This document shows positions 51,586-63,695 of a stretch of 64,000 nt of DNA, in pieces. A program made the position numbers and the translations under genes. Every line of letters starts with the position of its first letter. Position 1 is the stretch's first letter. The DNA is from Phoronis australis (taxonomy: Eukaryota > Phoronida > Phoronidae): assembly GCA_002633005.1 (NCBI GenBank), contig NMRA01000213.1, forward strand, positions 236,580 through 300,579. Direction: 5' to 3'. The notes under the pieces are model-generated. The model made no database searches. It had not been told where the DNA came from and saw nothing but the letters and a program-made list of their open reading frames with translations.

Positions 51586-51787
51586 CATTTACCCACAATG
51601 CCGTAAACATCCGTCAGACACATTTGGTGCTTCGTTTTTATGCCACTGAAGTTTCACGTATTATTTGTTGCTGTCTGATTCGTTACCATTTACCCACAAT
51701 GCCGTAAACATCCGTCAGACACATTTGGTGCTTCGTTTTTATGCCACTGAAGTTTCACGTATTATTTGTTGCTGTCTGATTCGTTAC
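51586..51787. repeat. Perfect 101-bp tandem duplication
   Basis: 51586-51686 and 51687-51787 are identical, and the next 5 bases (CATTT) start a third unit. It is very recent, or an assembly duplication. Confidence 0.95.
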
Positions 51788-52347
51788 CATTTCTGTCGGA
51801 AAAATAATTTGCTCTGAACAACACAACTTGTATGAATAAATGAAAGCTACCAACACTTCAAAAACCAATTTCCTAGCAATCTTTGAATACCGTTCATATC
51901 TTGGGGTAGAAAATTGACCTACGACGAGGAATTGTAATTTATCAAATTAATGAAGTTTTAATTTGTCCCGCTGTAAGGTCACATGATATAGGCTTGTACA
52001 ACAAGGTATACCAACATTGGAAATGACTGTTGACCATGTAATATTGTGTAAGTTGTTACAATGTAATGATGAAAGGTGAAAATTGAAAATTCTGATCGCC
52101 ACTTGTATTTTCCATTGCTGTCAAACCTCTGCGGCAAACCGAGCACTAATTCATGTTACCCAACCCGGTGTGCGTTTAAAGGGCATTGGTGCCACCAGCA
52201 GTGGAGCCCCGAATGATATCGAGGGTCACACCCATAGTCAGTGACCTACTGTTTCTGTCACTTTTAGCCGTTGACAAGGGCATCACAGTTTTCCCCACCC
52301 CCTCTTAGGTACGTCAATGTATCCCTTGATATCTACAAGTAGCAAAG

Positions 52348-52595
52348 GAATTTGTTGAATACACGACACTTTTCATTTTTCACGGTCTTTATTCCGTTGC
52401 GTTCATACTTTCTGAACAAAACTCTACTCTCTACTGAACATAGATACAGTAACTGACCTAGCGACATAATTAAAAAGGTCGCTAGGTCAGTTACTGTATC
52501 TATGTTCAGTAGAGAGTAGAGTTTTGTTCAGAAAGTATGAACGCAACGGAATAAAGACCGTGAAAAATGAAAAGTGTCGTGTATTCAACAAATTC
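52348..52595. repeat. Perfect 118-bp inverted repeat with a 12-nt spacer
   Basis: 52348-52465 is the exact reverse complement of 52478-52595; the spacer is ATAATTAAAAAG. No mismatch was found over the arms. Symmetry ends abruptly on both sides. The minus-strand frame at 52487-52669 lies in the right arm and is not a gene. A fold-back of this quality is either a very young hairpin element or a sequencing/assembly fold-back. Confidence 0.95.
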
Positions 52596-52874
52596 TGTAT
52601 AACAGAAAACTTGCTCCCGAAGTACAGTAAGTAGCAAAGGGGAAAACTAAAACTCGATGTACTTAACAATGCATTTTTATCATTTGTAGTGAGACTCGAA
52701 CTTGGGTGTTGATGTAAGTACCCCGGCCAAGATGGCCTACCTGGGAAACAGGAGTTTTACTCCGTCGTTCTGAATGTTCGTCAGCCTGCTATTTTAACAT
52801 GAATTCAGAAACCGTTGTAAATTGTTAATTAAATGAGTTTTTGGCCACAGTGAGATTAAAAACCGGACGATCAC

Positions 52875-53575
52875 ATGAACAATATACAACCGTCCATCAA
52901 CTTCACTAGTGAATCTGAGAACGAGTCGTATTTACCTTTTCTAGATGTCTTGGTTAAACGTGAGAATAGCACCGTTGTTACACCTGTGTATCGTAAGCCC
53001 AGTTTTTCTGGATTTATCTTAAATTTTATAGAGGTCTAGTCATTGCTTGTTACACCGTCGGTGCCTGAAGAATTGGTTTTACCAATTTAAGTTTTGATAG
53101 TGACGTACATGTAGCTAGGATTTTCCAGTTATTGCGTGGCAATGTTTACCCTCTGAAATTTTTGAATAGCTATTAAAGGCACTTCCTTTGAAAAATGAAT
53201 GAGGTAGATAAGGTAGCTGCTATTGGACCCGAGAAAAAGAAAGTTTTCTTTTCTCTTGATTACACCTGGCAAAGCAGTATAAAATTGAAACGTCAATTAT
53301 CTCGCCTTATTCATTGCATAGACCCAGCGGTTGAACCAATACTTGTTTTCAAACTTCTTCGGAAACTTTCCACTATGCTGTGTAAACTGAAGTCATCCAT
53401 CCCTTTATTGAACAATAGCAATGTTGTTTATAAGGTTGAATGTGACAACTGTAAGGAATTCTATATCGGACTCACACAGAGACGCTTCTGTGACAGGCTG
53501 AAAATCATCACGCCTCAAAGAAAAGCAACATCTATTCACCTATTTCACGAAAGCGCCATCTTCCCGCGCCATCTT
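52875..53575 (+). pseudogene. Penelope-like retroelement fragment with GIY-YIG nuclease
   Basis: The first part (52875-53040) reads PSINFTSESENESYLPFLDV, then VTPVYRKPSFSGF, the RT thumb region typical of Penelope-like elements, and ends in a stop. After a gap with stops, the frame 53195-53578 gives NVVYKVECDNCKEFYIGLTQ followed by RRFCDRL. This is the start of a GIY-YIG endonuclease (V-Y and Y-IG motifs with the Cys pair and Arg), the C-terminal nuclease of these elements. The RT core is missing and the frame is broken. Confidence 0.75.
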
Positions 53576-56500
53576 TAAATACTGATCGAAAACGCGGCAC
53601 ACTGATAAAACATCGTGAGCGGTCGTCTGCTGGCCTTGATGGTGTACTGTGCAGTGCCTGAACGTACCAATTCCAACTCGTCGGTATCCTTCCCAGGGAT
53701 ATACTTAGCCACTCGTACAGTCGCCAATGCGAGTAAAAATGGTGCTGGGCGAGTAGAAGTTGACTTGCCAGTCGCCCAGGTGGCGAGCGAATTTCAGAGC
53801 GCAAAAGCACTATATATCGTTTCCCAGATGAATATGACTAATTTTCCTCCTCCTTGTGCTGTTTTTATCATGAATTTAAAGTTCAGTTTGGTCATCGAGT
53901 CGATGCTCCGGCAGTAAAAAACATCGGCGCAGTGCGACCCTACCGTTTCAGTACATGTCACCCGTTACGCGATTCGTCAAAAAAATCACAGTGTGTGGTC
54001 GTGCACAAAGAATTTGTGGACTAGTCCGAAACGAAGAAATGGGAGAAAGGTGGAAGACCGGTCCATGTGCTCATAGCAAATGAAATACCATATTTCTTGG
54101 AACCGACTCCTTTTTGTAATGTACAATGTCATTTTGGCCAAAATTATTTTATAACATAAGCGCCCATGCCCCTATAAGCGTCCCCACTCGTTTCCAGACT
54201 TCGCTAAAATAAGCGCCCAGTCCATGAATGTGTACATATTTGTGCGAAAAATGTCTTACCTCACAGTTCTAAAATTCTCCAGTAATGTATTCAATTTATC
54301 AATAATATCCGACAGTTCTGAAAAATCATTGTGCGCGGAATTTCTAGTAGACCACGAGCCTCGCCCCTATGTCGGTATTTAGCCGTGGCTGTTTGGTACA
54401 CTTCAAACCGTTCCGCAGTGCTTCATGAAAAGAACGCAAAAGATTGGCTGATCTTGCGAGGAAAGTGTTAATTACACTATAGGGTCTGGCCCTTCGAACA
54501 GACGCAGCGCACTGGTCAACGGGATTGGTATTGTATCTTTCCCGTACAGATTTTCTCCCACAACAGGAATCCAGATTGCTTTGTACACGTAAAATTATAA
54601 AAACCGCGAATCGAAACTTGGCCAAGAAGCGCGCGCTAGGGCGTACAAGTGGGCCTGCTCAATGAGATGAATATAACTACATATAAAGCTCATTGGGGCT
54701 GCTACTCTGGCAAATGAACACTGATGACACGCACGCGCTCGCTCACTCGGTGCACACCTGTTGACTCAGCTTCAATACAAACGTCACGTGACAACAACAT
54801 ATGTGTTCGTCCAGATTTTTCTCGTTGCCGGGTGCGATCTAGCGCAGATTTTGACTTAATCTGCGGTTAATCCCGACTCCGAGTCCACAGGAACTTAAGA
54901 ATCTTAGGAAAGGCTATTTCGAAAACTTAAGGAGGATTTGAGGTAATTTGAGTCGAAACTATTTTTACTCAAGAATTCAAGTTGTCCTATCGGCGATCGC
55001 GAAGCAGCGACGCATCAGTCGGCAAGTTTTCGCCCTGGGATTTCAGCACATTTTTTTTTTAAGATGAATAACAGAGTTTGATAGCAACGCACCACAGTTT
55101 TGTAGAAAGTCTGTCATAGGTTACACACACGTCACAGCGGAGACCGGGTTTTAACCGCCGTGGGCTACAAAAAGTGTCCCCCTGGGCGCAAATTATTAGG
55201 GCAAATACGGTAGCCCTAATGGTGACATCAGTGCACGAGACGATGATTTTTATTCAAAGTATTAGCAAGTATGTGGTGACTGGCGACAACGGCCGAGTGA
55301 CTGAACTTCGGGCGAGTAGATTTTCTGGCTCCGGCACTCGCCCAGCTGGCGAGCAGGATTTTTCAAGACTAAAAGCCTGGGTAAATCCCTGACTTCACAC
55401 TTTTCCAAAAAAGGGAAAACTACGGAGGAATGGCTGAGGAGGGTAAAAGTCTACATGTAGTTGCCGTGCGTATTTGGAGATCGATTCAACATCTGACAAC
55501 TTGATTTTTGGTAACGTTGATAAGTCTTTTGACCACACCACCTTGCAGGACGATGCCATGTTTTTCAAAGCGCCTCGTTTTCGATCAACACGACAGCAGC
55601 GCCCCGCGTTCGTGAAATAAGTGAATAGGCACTGTGTTAGCAACAATCACCAATCTTGTTGTTGCTGAACATTCTCCTTTTGAGAATTAGATAACCCTGC
55701 TGTGGGACGAATATTCAAACCATTGAAGTGGCTGTTGAATACCAGATAAAGACGATAACGGGTAATTGTTTACAATAAGACGACATTGACCTACGCACAT
55801 GATTTTGTCATCGTTCGATTCCTCGTAACGTTATCTTTTTAAAAATATATTAATGTATCTCCTACCGCGTTTTCTTCGTATTTTATCATCGAATTTCGGC
55901 TCGCACTATTTCCCGGTTGACACCGCAATGTTAGCTCTACTCAAGATTACAGCGACACCAGTTCTTCATGAATGAAACAGCATCATCGATTCTGAATGGT
56001 GTTTGCCCGTGCGAACCTGCTAACGTTTTCCTGACATAATATGGAGGAACAAGTAGCAGCATTTCACATTTTCCAATTATTTAAAATTGTTACCATTTGA
56101 CCATTCTTCCACGGAATTGTCTGAAGTGAAACCCTTTTCACCAATTTGGATCTCAAAAACAACTTCCGCTTTTTTCGCGGATTCTTGCTAGCAGATGCGT
56201 ACCAGGGTCGTCATAGGAACGAATTCAATCACTTGGGACCGTAACTCGGGCAGGGAATAGACGGGTCTCGGACACTTTGAACTTATGAAAAGGGACCATC
56301 TGCAGAAGTCGGTAAAGTAGTCCAGTTTTTGACCGCCAGGGGACACCCTCCATTCAACATGACAGTATTACTACCGTGTACCGGGAAATAGTGCGAGAAG
56401 AAATTTCATGATAAAATACTAAGGGAATGGGGTTGGAAGAATTTCTGTGTATTTTTGGAAAGATAACCTTGCAAGGAATCAAACGATACCAAAATCATAT

Positions 56501-56648
56501 GTGTCGTCATATTGTAAACAATTACCTTCAATAGTCAAAGTTTATCAGATGAACCTAATCTGACGTTCAGAATGTAGTGACTCATGTGCAACAGAAATAA
56601 CTTCTTGACTGATGTTCAACGAGGTAGGCCCTACATAAAATTTCCATT
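53576..56648. other. Repeat-rich non-coding stretch
   Basis: Two related strings, GGGCGAGTAGAAG...CGCCCAGGTGGCGAGC (53747-53790) and GGGCGAGTAGATT...CGCCCAGCTGGCGAGC (55311-55355), show a dispersed repeat with an internal CTCGCC/GGCGAG palindrome. TAAGCGCCC strings near 54160-54220, and a complementary GGGCGCAAATTATTAGGGCA then AATACGGTA at 55182-55211, may be the ends of a decayed DNA transposon. The minus frame at 54344-54625 has no recognisable motif. Confidence 0.4.
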
Positions 56649-57258
56649 ATCTTACCAATCAGAGAAGACTGCATCAGTGCCAAAGCATGCAGTAGGATAC
56701 TCGCTGTACCAATGTTTCACAGGTCGAAGGAGTGTCACGTGTCGTCTCTGGTTCATAAACTCTGTATCTTGTTATGGCACGTGGCGTGACCATCGACCAN
56801 GATTTTGAAGGGAGCTTCAAAAGAATAAAAACAAATACACTTTAATATTGATTAAAATACACATTTTCATTCTCATTCGATTATAAGTGGATGTTAGTTT
56901 ACGTATTCTAACCATTTTCAATCACACAGTAATTTTATTGCACGTTGAACGTCATTAAAGTATGAATTCATCAGTGTTTACATTGTTCGGACTGCGCTCC
57001 TAAGTAAGTATTGATTATTCACCGCTTGGAGTGCTAGTGTTTCGACCGGTAACCATTGCGGCGAATGGTAAAATGGCGGAGTGAACTCTCCTATACTCGT
57101 ACACTCCTTGATCTTACCAATCAGAGAAGACTGCATCAGTGCCAAAGCATGCAGTAGGATACTCGCTGTACCAATGTTTCACAGGTCGGAGTGTCACGTG
57201 TCGTCTCTGGTTCATAAACTCTGTATCTTGTTATGGCACGTGGCGTGACCATCGACCA
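56649..57258. repeat. 150-bp direct duplication (two copies about 460 bp apart)
   Basis: 56649-56799 and 57111-57258 are identical except for one 3-bp indel (GGTCGAAGGAG versus GGTCGGAG). The first copy ends exactly at an N (56800). It may be a true duplication or the two alleles of one locus laid end to end by the assembler. Confidence 0.9.
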
Positions 57259-57536
57259 ACTATCAGCATAGCCATACGATCGTGATAAGGAAGAATAGCA
57301 CCAAACTCGTCCTTGAACTCCTGACATGTAGGACATGCGCTGGCACATAGGCCTACTGGTACAGCTTGAACATTCTGAGGTAAGATCGCACGCAACCTTG
57401 TTGGTAACTCTAAAGTGAGTCGTGGTACTTGGAAATAAGTGGGACAATGGATTTTTCAGGTACAACAAGCTGAAAACAGAAGTGACTACTGATGGGCCGA
57501 TTAATCTCAAAAATATACCATCACACAACACGTATT

Positions 57537-57768
57537 GCATGCGCGCACCCAAGGGGGCTCGTTCAAAAGAGCCCCCCTATTTGGCGAAGTGGGCAACAAA
57601 AACTCCTAAAAAGTAGACAACGAGACACAAGTCCTCTAAAAAGGCAGGAACTACCAAAAATTGGAGAATGCACAATTCATCGCTCTTGAACTTACCCGTT
57701 TTTTGGTAAAAGGTCGCCACATTCTCAAAAATGCGAGCCCTCATTGTATAGGCTCGGTGGGCTCATGT
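57537..57768. mobile_element. GCATGCG-ended MITE, copy 3
   Basis: The left end GCATGCGCGCACCCAAGGGG, the paired GGGGGCTCGTT / AAGAGCCCCCC, and TTGGCGAARTGG match copy 2 at 35930. The right end is eroded (GGCTCGGTGGGCTCATG). Confidence 0.7.
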
Positions 57769-57860
57769 ATTGTTCTGATCTCGGCATAACTGATCCGGCT
57801 GATGTCTAGTCATTTTGCAAAATGCTGTTCGTGCGTCGGGCACGGGTATGACAGTACACG

Positions 57861-57950
57861 ATGGAGCAGCGATCTGTTCCGGGGGCCACGCTGTGCTCAG
57901 CCCATTTTGAAGATTCGTCCTTCGATAAAGCCGCAAAAAACGGAAATTTG
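57861..57950 (+). pseudogene. Possible THAP-domain C-terminal fragment
   Basis: The frame reads ATLCSAHFEDSSFDKAAK, matching the C-x2-H-F...F end of a THAP zinc finger. The first half of the domain is not upstream in the same frame. The plus frame runs to 58094 without further recognisable motifs. Confidence 0.4.
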
Positions 57951-58474
57951 ATGAAGGTGTCCAACTCATATATGTCAACGGATACGAGTATTACTTATTT
58001 GCTACGCATTTTTACCGTTTCTGTAGTGCTACATGTACGGCGTATTTTTGATAACCAATACGCATCTTTGCTCGGCAGGGCCAAAGGAGTATAACAAAAC
58101 TCACAGTTACTAAAGGTACGAGTCTCTAATAGCTAAGGTAAGTACATGTAGGTACATGCAATGCATTTTGACAGTTCACCAAATCTTGAGTCGTTTTCGT
58201 CAGTGCTACAGCTTGCTACGTTTTTTTTAAAGGCTATGGTTATAGCTAAAAAGTGTTAACATGTATGCCAACGTATAAGTGCAATTATTGGAGTAATTTG
58301 TATTGTGTTTTGCCATTGCTGGGAACGTAGTTATCAGGCTTATCTTGAGTTTGAGCCTCAGCATCAAATTGTGACTGAAATAATGAATGTGATTGCCGTG
58401 GAGTTTCCATCAGTCTATTCTTGTTCAAGCTGGCACATAGGCTGGAGTCGAACACCAGACTGAAACTAGAAAGA

Positions 58475-60330
58475 TTATTGTAATGGACTGGAATTGTTTT
58501 TTTGAAGTTACTGACAGCAACCCGTTTACCAATATGAAAAGGAATTCGTTAAAATTGTAGGAGAAATTACATGTTAATATTTTAATGACCTTTCCACTAT
58601 TTGACCTCTTCCGGTGCATTATGAATCCCGATCACGGAATATTTGTAAATACAATTGAAAGTGTGGTTAAAGCTAAGATTCACAGATGTTTTACTTTAAG
58701 CACTTCAGAATACAAGATGAATGAATTGGTCAAACTTTCAGAAGAAAAATGCACCTAATGACCCCATGGGTGCACCAAATGACCTGAAAATTTAGAATTC
58801 AAACTCAATCGCATTTAGTAAACAGATATGTAATACTGAAGACTCCAGCTCAAATTTTCAGTTTGCACTCAATGACCTTTGACCTATTTTTCTGATTGGT
58901 TAGGCCTATTGCGTAGTAAAGTAGGGTGTTCAATTGGCAAGTTGACTTACACCAGTGTTGTGAAATTGAAAAGAATTCCTTGAAAAACGTAACATATAAC
59001 GTTTTGAACGTTAGATGACCTTTGCACTAATTGATCCTATCCGGTGCATTATAAGCATCTTTAGTAGAATTATTGAAAAGCCCATGAAAAATTTGTTTAA
59101 CAGTTGACACATCAGAATACTTGGTGAATGAAAACGTCAAATTTTCAGAAGAAAAATGGACCTAATGACCCCATGTTTACATTAAATGACCTGAAAATTT
59201 GGACTCCGAATTGAATTACCTGTGCCAATCAGACCTGTGAATTTGAAGTGCCTAGTTCAAAATCTTAGTTTGTACCTTTGACCTGTTTAACCTGATTGGA
59301 TGACACGATTACTTAGAAAAGTTATTATTTAAATTGCCTTATAAACTTATACCTGTGTATCAAATTTGAAACGAATAGCTTTTAAAATAAAGAACGATTA
59401 GCATTTTGAAAAGTAGATGACCTTTGCACTAAACGACCCTTTTCGGTGCAATATGGAATATGATTATATAACGAATCAAAATTCATATGCTGTCAAAAAT
59501 AATATGCAGAATTTAAAGACCGTACCTGTACCCAATTTGGAGTTATTAGGCCTCACAGTTGGTCGGAAGAAGAATAAGAACTAGAAAAATTGTTGTCACG
59601 GCGTGACAATAACGGACTCTGCGCTTGCGTACATGTATTACTGGAATTATTATGGGAAGTTACTGACAGCAAACCGTTTACCAACAAAAAAAGGAATTCT
59701 TTAAAATTGTAGGAGAATTTACATATTAATTTTTTGATGACGTTTCCACTAATTGTCCTCTTCCGGTGCATTATGAGCCCCGATGAGGGAGTAAGTGTTA
59801 ACTCGATTAAAAGTGTGGTTAATGTTAATAATAATCACAGATGTTTTACTTTAAGCACTTCAGAATACAAGATGAATGAAGTGGTCAAGCTTTCAGAAGA
59901 AAAATGCACCTAATGACCCCATGGGTGCACCAAATGACCTGAAAATTTAGAATTCAAGCTTAATCGCACTTAGTAAACATATATGTAATTTTGAAGTCTC
60001 TAGATCAAAAATTTAATTTGCACTCAATGACCTTTGACCTATTTTTTCTGATTGCATGGTTAGGCCTATTGCGAAATAAAGTAGGGTATTCAATTGGCAT
60101 GTTGACTTACACCAGTGTGCTGCAATTGAAAAGAATTCCTTGAAAAACGTAAGAGATATAACATTTTGAACGTTACATGACCTTTGCACTAATTGACATT
60201 ATCCGGTGCATTTTAAGCATCTTTAGGAGAATTATTGCAAAGCCAATGGAAAATGTGGTTAACGCTAAAATCACTGTTGTCTAACGGTTCACACATCAGA
60301 ATACTTGCTGATTGAAAAGGTGAAATTTTC
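58475..60330. repeat. Tandem array of about 400-440 bp units with DR1-type motifs
   Basis: Equivalent points recur at 58586, 59016, 59418, 59738 and 60178. At a higher level a block of about 1.15 kb is repeated (58586 to 59738, 58873 to 60028, 59016 to 60178). Each unit contains TGACCTTTGCACT or TGACCTTTCCACT followed by CCGGTGCATTAT, plus ATTTTCAGAAGAAAAATG, CCTAATGACCCCATG and AATGACCTGAAAATTT. TGACCTTTGACCT, a perfect DR1 (AGGTCA-A-AGGTCA on the other strand), stands at 58873 and 60028, with one near copy at 59272. The frames at 58425-58619 and 59553-59771 (minus) correspond to each other and merely reflect the repeat. The second block is truncated near 60330. Confidence 0.85.
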
Positions 60331-61982
60331 TGAAGCGTCACGCGCTTCGCTCAGTCTCGCGCTAACGTTTGCCTAACTCACGTGATTCAGTTGACATGCT
60401 TTGTGGTTATCGCATACGCGGTGATTAACGGCAATCAAAAAAGTGGAGTTGTAATTCTTCGCCAAAGTAAACTTAATTCTCACAACTAAGCTTCATCAAA
60501 GATATGTATAGAAGTAGAAAGGACCAATGATGAAAGTAAGCGTTTTTTTAAATGATAGTTTTAAGTGTAGAATGTATTTTTGACGAGGTGAAAACTCGAA
60601 ATCGGTAACCCAAATCCGTTCACGGCCCGTTTAATATACACTGAAGTAACGAAATGAGTACAGAAAGCGAATGGAAGTATTTTAGCCCCTATAAAGCGAA
60701 CCGAGCGGCTACATGTACGTGCTGCCTACTAGATACCCCCGCGTTGGTCTGAATGCGCTAAATCTCCCCTTACTCCCAGCTCTCCTAATGTTGTTTATCC
60801 ATTTTTCACGAAGTTCTTGGTTTGCCGGGAACACATAAAAACTCAGATTTTTATCTCTCTTATTGTTTTTGAAGCAGCCAGGAACACAACAAGTGTATCC
60901 GCCGTAGGTGAAACGGTGACATATTATCAGTTCAACGAGATGATTTCATTGTGGAAAAGATTTTGTTTTTAAGGTTCATAACCGATTTATGCGATCGTCC
61001 ATTTTAGGCTGAATTGGGGGTCACCCTCTCAAAAAAATCAAAACTAGGCAACGCAGAAAAAAAAGCAAGACGGTGCCTGACATTGGATGCATTACAGCAG
61101 AACAAATATTAATTGGTGTCATTTAATTCTCAGATTATGCTTCAATTAAGATTTTATGAAAAGTCCGATATCTAGGGTCCGTCCGATAATTAGGTACACT
61201 ATGTGTACATTATTTGCTGTGTAAGCAGGGAATTAAGATTAGTGAGACGGACACCTGGAGCGTGTGTTACCGCAAACAAGAGACATTGGTACAGATTTTT
61301 ATTATTGTTATGCCACTAAAAATGGACTCTGGAAAAATAATATTCAGAACGGTGAGGTAATGTTATTTTGAACACCTGTTGCATAGTTGTCAACATCCAA
61401 AATGAAAAAAAATGTATAAGTGAATTGAAAAGCAAACACCAGGATAAAAAAGCTGGACATCTACATCTATGCCAAAACGCGAGGGCGAAATGTTCAGTAC
61501 CTTGAGAAATCTGTCAAATTCCACCAAAGTGGGAAACACCCGTCGTCACAATCGATAGTGGTTGTGGAAATGCCCTCACAGCTAGGGGAAAGTTAATAAA
61601 TCTTTAGTAGACGGTGCGCGACGGCATTTTCGTCAGGAATTGTTTGAAAGATATTTTGATGGGCTTTCGCGTCCCATACCTATTTAAGAATGGCCTCAAG
61701 TTACATTACAAAATCAATCGATACAATGTTCATCCATGATTTCCGTGTGACGTTATCGTGCACATTACAGAACAGGATCCCGTTCTAAGAAAACTGACTT
61801 TGCTATCTTAAATTTCAGTCAATTTTAAAATCAAACTAAATTTGTCTCAAGTCCATTTCATGAACTAGATCTTAAGATTGACTTAAATTTTTGACTTAAA
61901 TGTTGTCTTAATTTTGAATAGGCCTAACCTACCGTGTGTGGAAATTTCAAAGTTTGGAAGGTGAAACAAATCTTAGTCAAAA
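60331..61982. other. Non-coding stretch
   Basis: No gene or repeat I can support. Confidence 0.5.
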
Positions 61983-62504
61983 ATGAACTTAAGTCAGTTT
62001 CTTGGTACGGGCCCCAGTTCTTATGATGGGTTTTGCCAAACAGAACACACAACAATGGATTTATCACCTTTTCTTCACTCTGTCGAAAACTGTTTGCAGT
62101 TTTTAAAAGTTTTGAGTCATATTACACCCAGCCCTGAGATGAGCACGGAAACGTTATTCTGTCCTTGTATGTTTGGCCTTTTCATTCCTATAGAAAAGCC
62201 AGAGCAAAAACACAAAGTTGGCGCTTTTCACCTCAAAACTACCACCTCCTTGCCGATGCGCAACATAAGTTTAAATTGTAAAAGTAACTTTTCAAAAATG
62301 TGGATCAAAAGTGCTGTCAACCAACTGCTCTGTTTGGAATTCTGGCTTGTTCAAGGGCTACCCCTGAAATCAGAGCCGATTTCTCGGCAAAGCGTAAATG
62401 CAACAGGAGCCCGCCATTTTGAAAAAGTGCATACTCTGCAGCCACGATGTGGTGTTATCTCATTCACGACATGTCCACAAATACAAAGACATCAGACTCA
62501 CTGA
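61983..62504 (+). CDS. Unrecognised 173-codon ORF
   Basis: Opens MNLSQFLGTGPSSYDGFCQT. It is Cys-rich in the middle (LFCPCMFG) without a spaced zinc-finger pattern. A second frame, 62398-62595, overlaps its end and contains CILCSHDVVLSHSRHVHKYK, which has a C-x2-C...H...H look. A frameshift could join the two, which would fit an old coding relic. No family recognised; it could be chance. Confidence 0.25.
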   Translation: MNLSQFLGTGPSSYDGFCQTEHTTMDLSPFLHSVENCLQFLKVLSHITPSPEMSTETLFCPCMFGLFIPIEKPEQKHKVGAFHLKTTTSLPMRNISLNCKSNFSKMWIKSAVNQLLCLEFWLVQGLPLKSEPISRQSVNATGARHFEKVHTLQPRCGVISFTTCPQIQRHQTH

Positions 62505-62595
62505 GCCAGCATGCAAAACCTACTTCAAATTTGCCCCTGCACCTGGCCTACCCCTAGAATTTATTTTTGGGACTGTTCAACGCCATCTGAAGTAA

Positions 62596-63663
62596 TATCA
62601 CCTTACAACGAATTCCGTAGGCAAACCATATTCCGGGTTTTAGAATATATAATTCTATCACACTTCGAGTCAGTGTGGTGTTGTCATTGATGTAATGGCA
62701 CTCGTCTGCAGCCATCACATCTCGTGTTCATTAATCAAAATACGTCCTAAACAGTTGAGTTTACACCCTTCAAGCTAAGAACTAGAACTGATTGGCTAAA
62801 ATTCGGTTGTGCAAGAACTGAAATCAGTTTTCCTCTAAACTGTGTATGCGTCAACTGGGAACCATTAAAACGTGAACTCAACCAATCTTGATTTTAAACA
62901 AAGGTTTGAAATTTTTCGTTCGTGAACAAGGTCAGATAAAACCTGTATTTTTCAACAGATAATCAGTCTTTGCATCAATGATTCCAACGATCATGTCTAG
63001 TGTTAAGACAGATTCATTGAGCTTGCACTTAATGTTTATTTTGATGCGCCAGGTTCAAAGACAACCAACCATAGAAATCCAGGCAAGGAATGCCAACCCC
63101 CGCAAGTGACTCATGTGTCCTAGTTACACTGGGCTGGCGACTCCGCGAGAGTTGGCCTTGACGGTCCGTTAGACTGTTTAATCAAACGTTGTAGTTATCA
63201 AATCAAGCCTGCATTCACATGCTTCACTTTTAATTCGTAAGTTTTGTTCATAATGTAATCAACAAGCGAGACAACTGCAGGCTCGGTTTCAGACAACCAG
63301 CGATGTCTCAACAAAATTAGTCAACAAACACGGCAATTGCGCTCATCATTCTTTTAATACGCACCGATCTGTGGCCCCTGGGTAGATGCCGGGAACAAGC
63401 TGGTCTTTGATATCTTTTTAGCTTCAGTCTTAGAGCCACATTCGACAACCTATCAGACTACATGCTACATGTAGCAGTTTTTCAAGAAGACATTTTTGGG
63501 TATTTTGATCAATTTTACATTGTCTTAAACGGAAAGTAGTGATATTAGTTTCTGAGTGTTTGTTCTGCAATAATACATGAACATGAAGCCCTCTATTAAC
63601 AGGTGCATTACAGTAGCTTTCGCTAAACCACTCGTGTACTGTATAGTTGCGTAGCTAATTATG

Positions 63664-63695
<32 letters not shown>

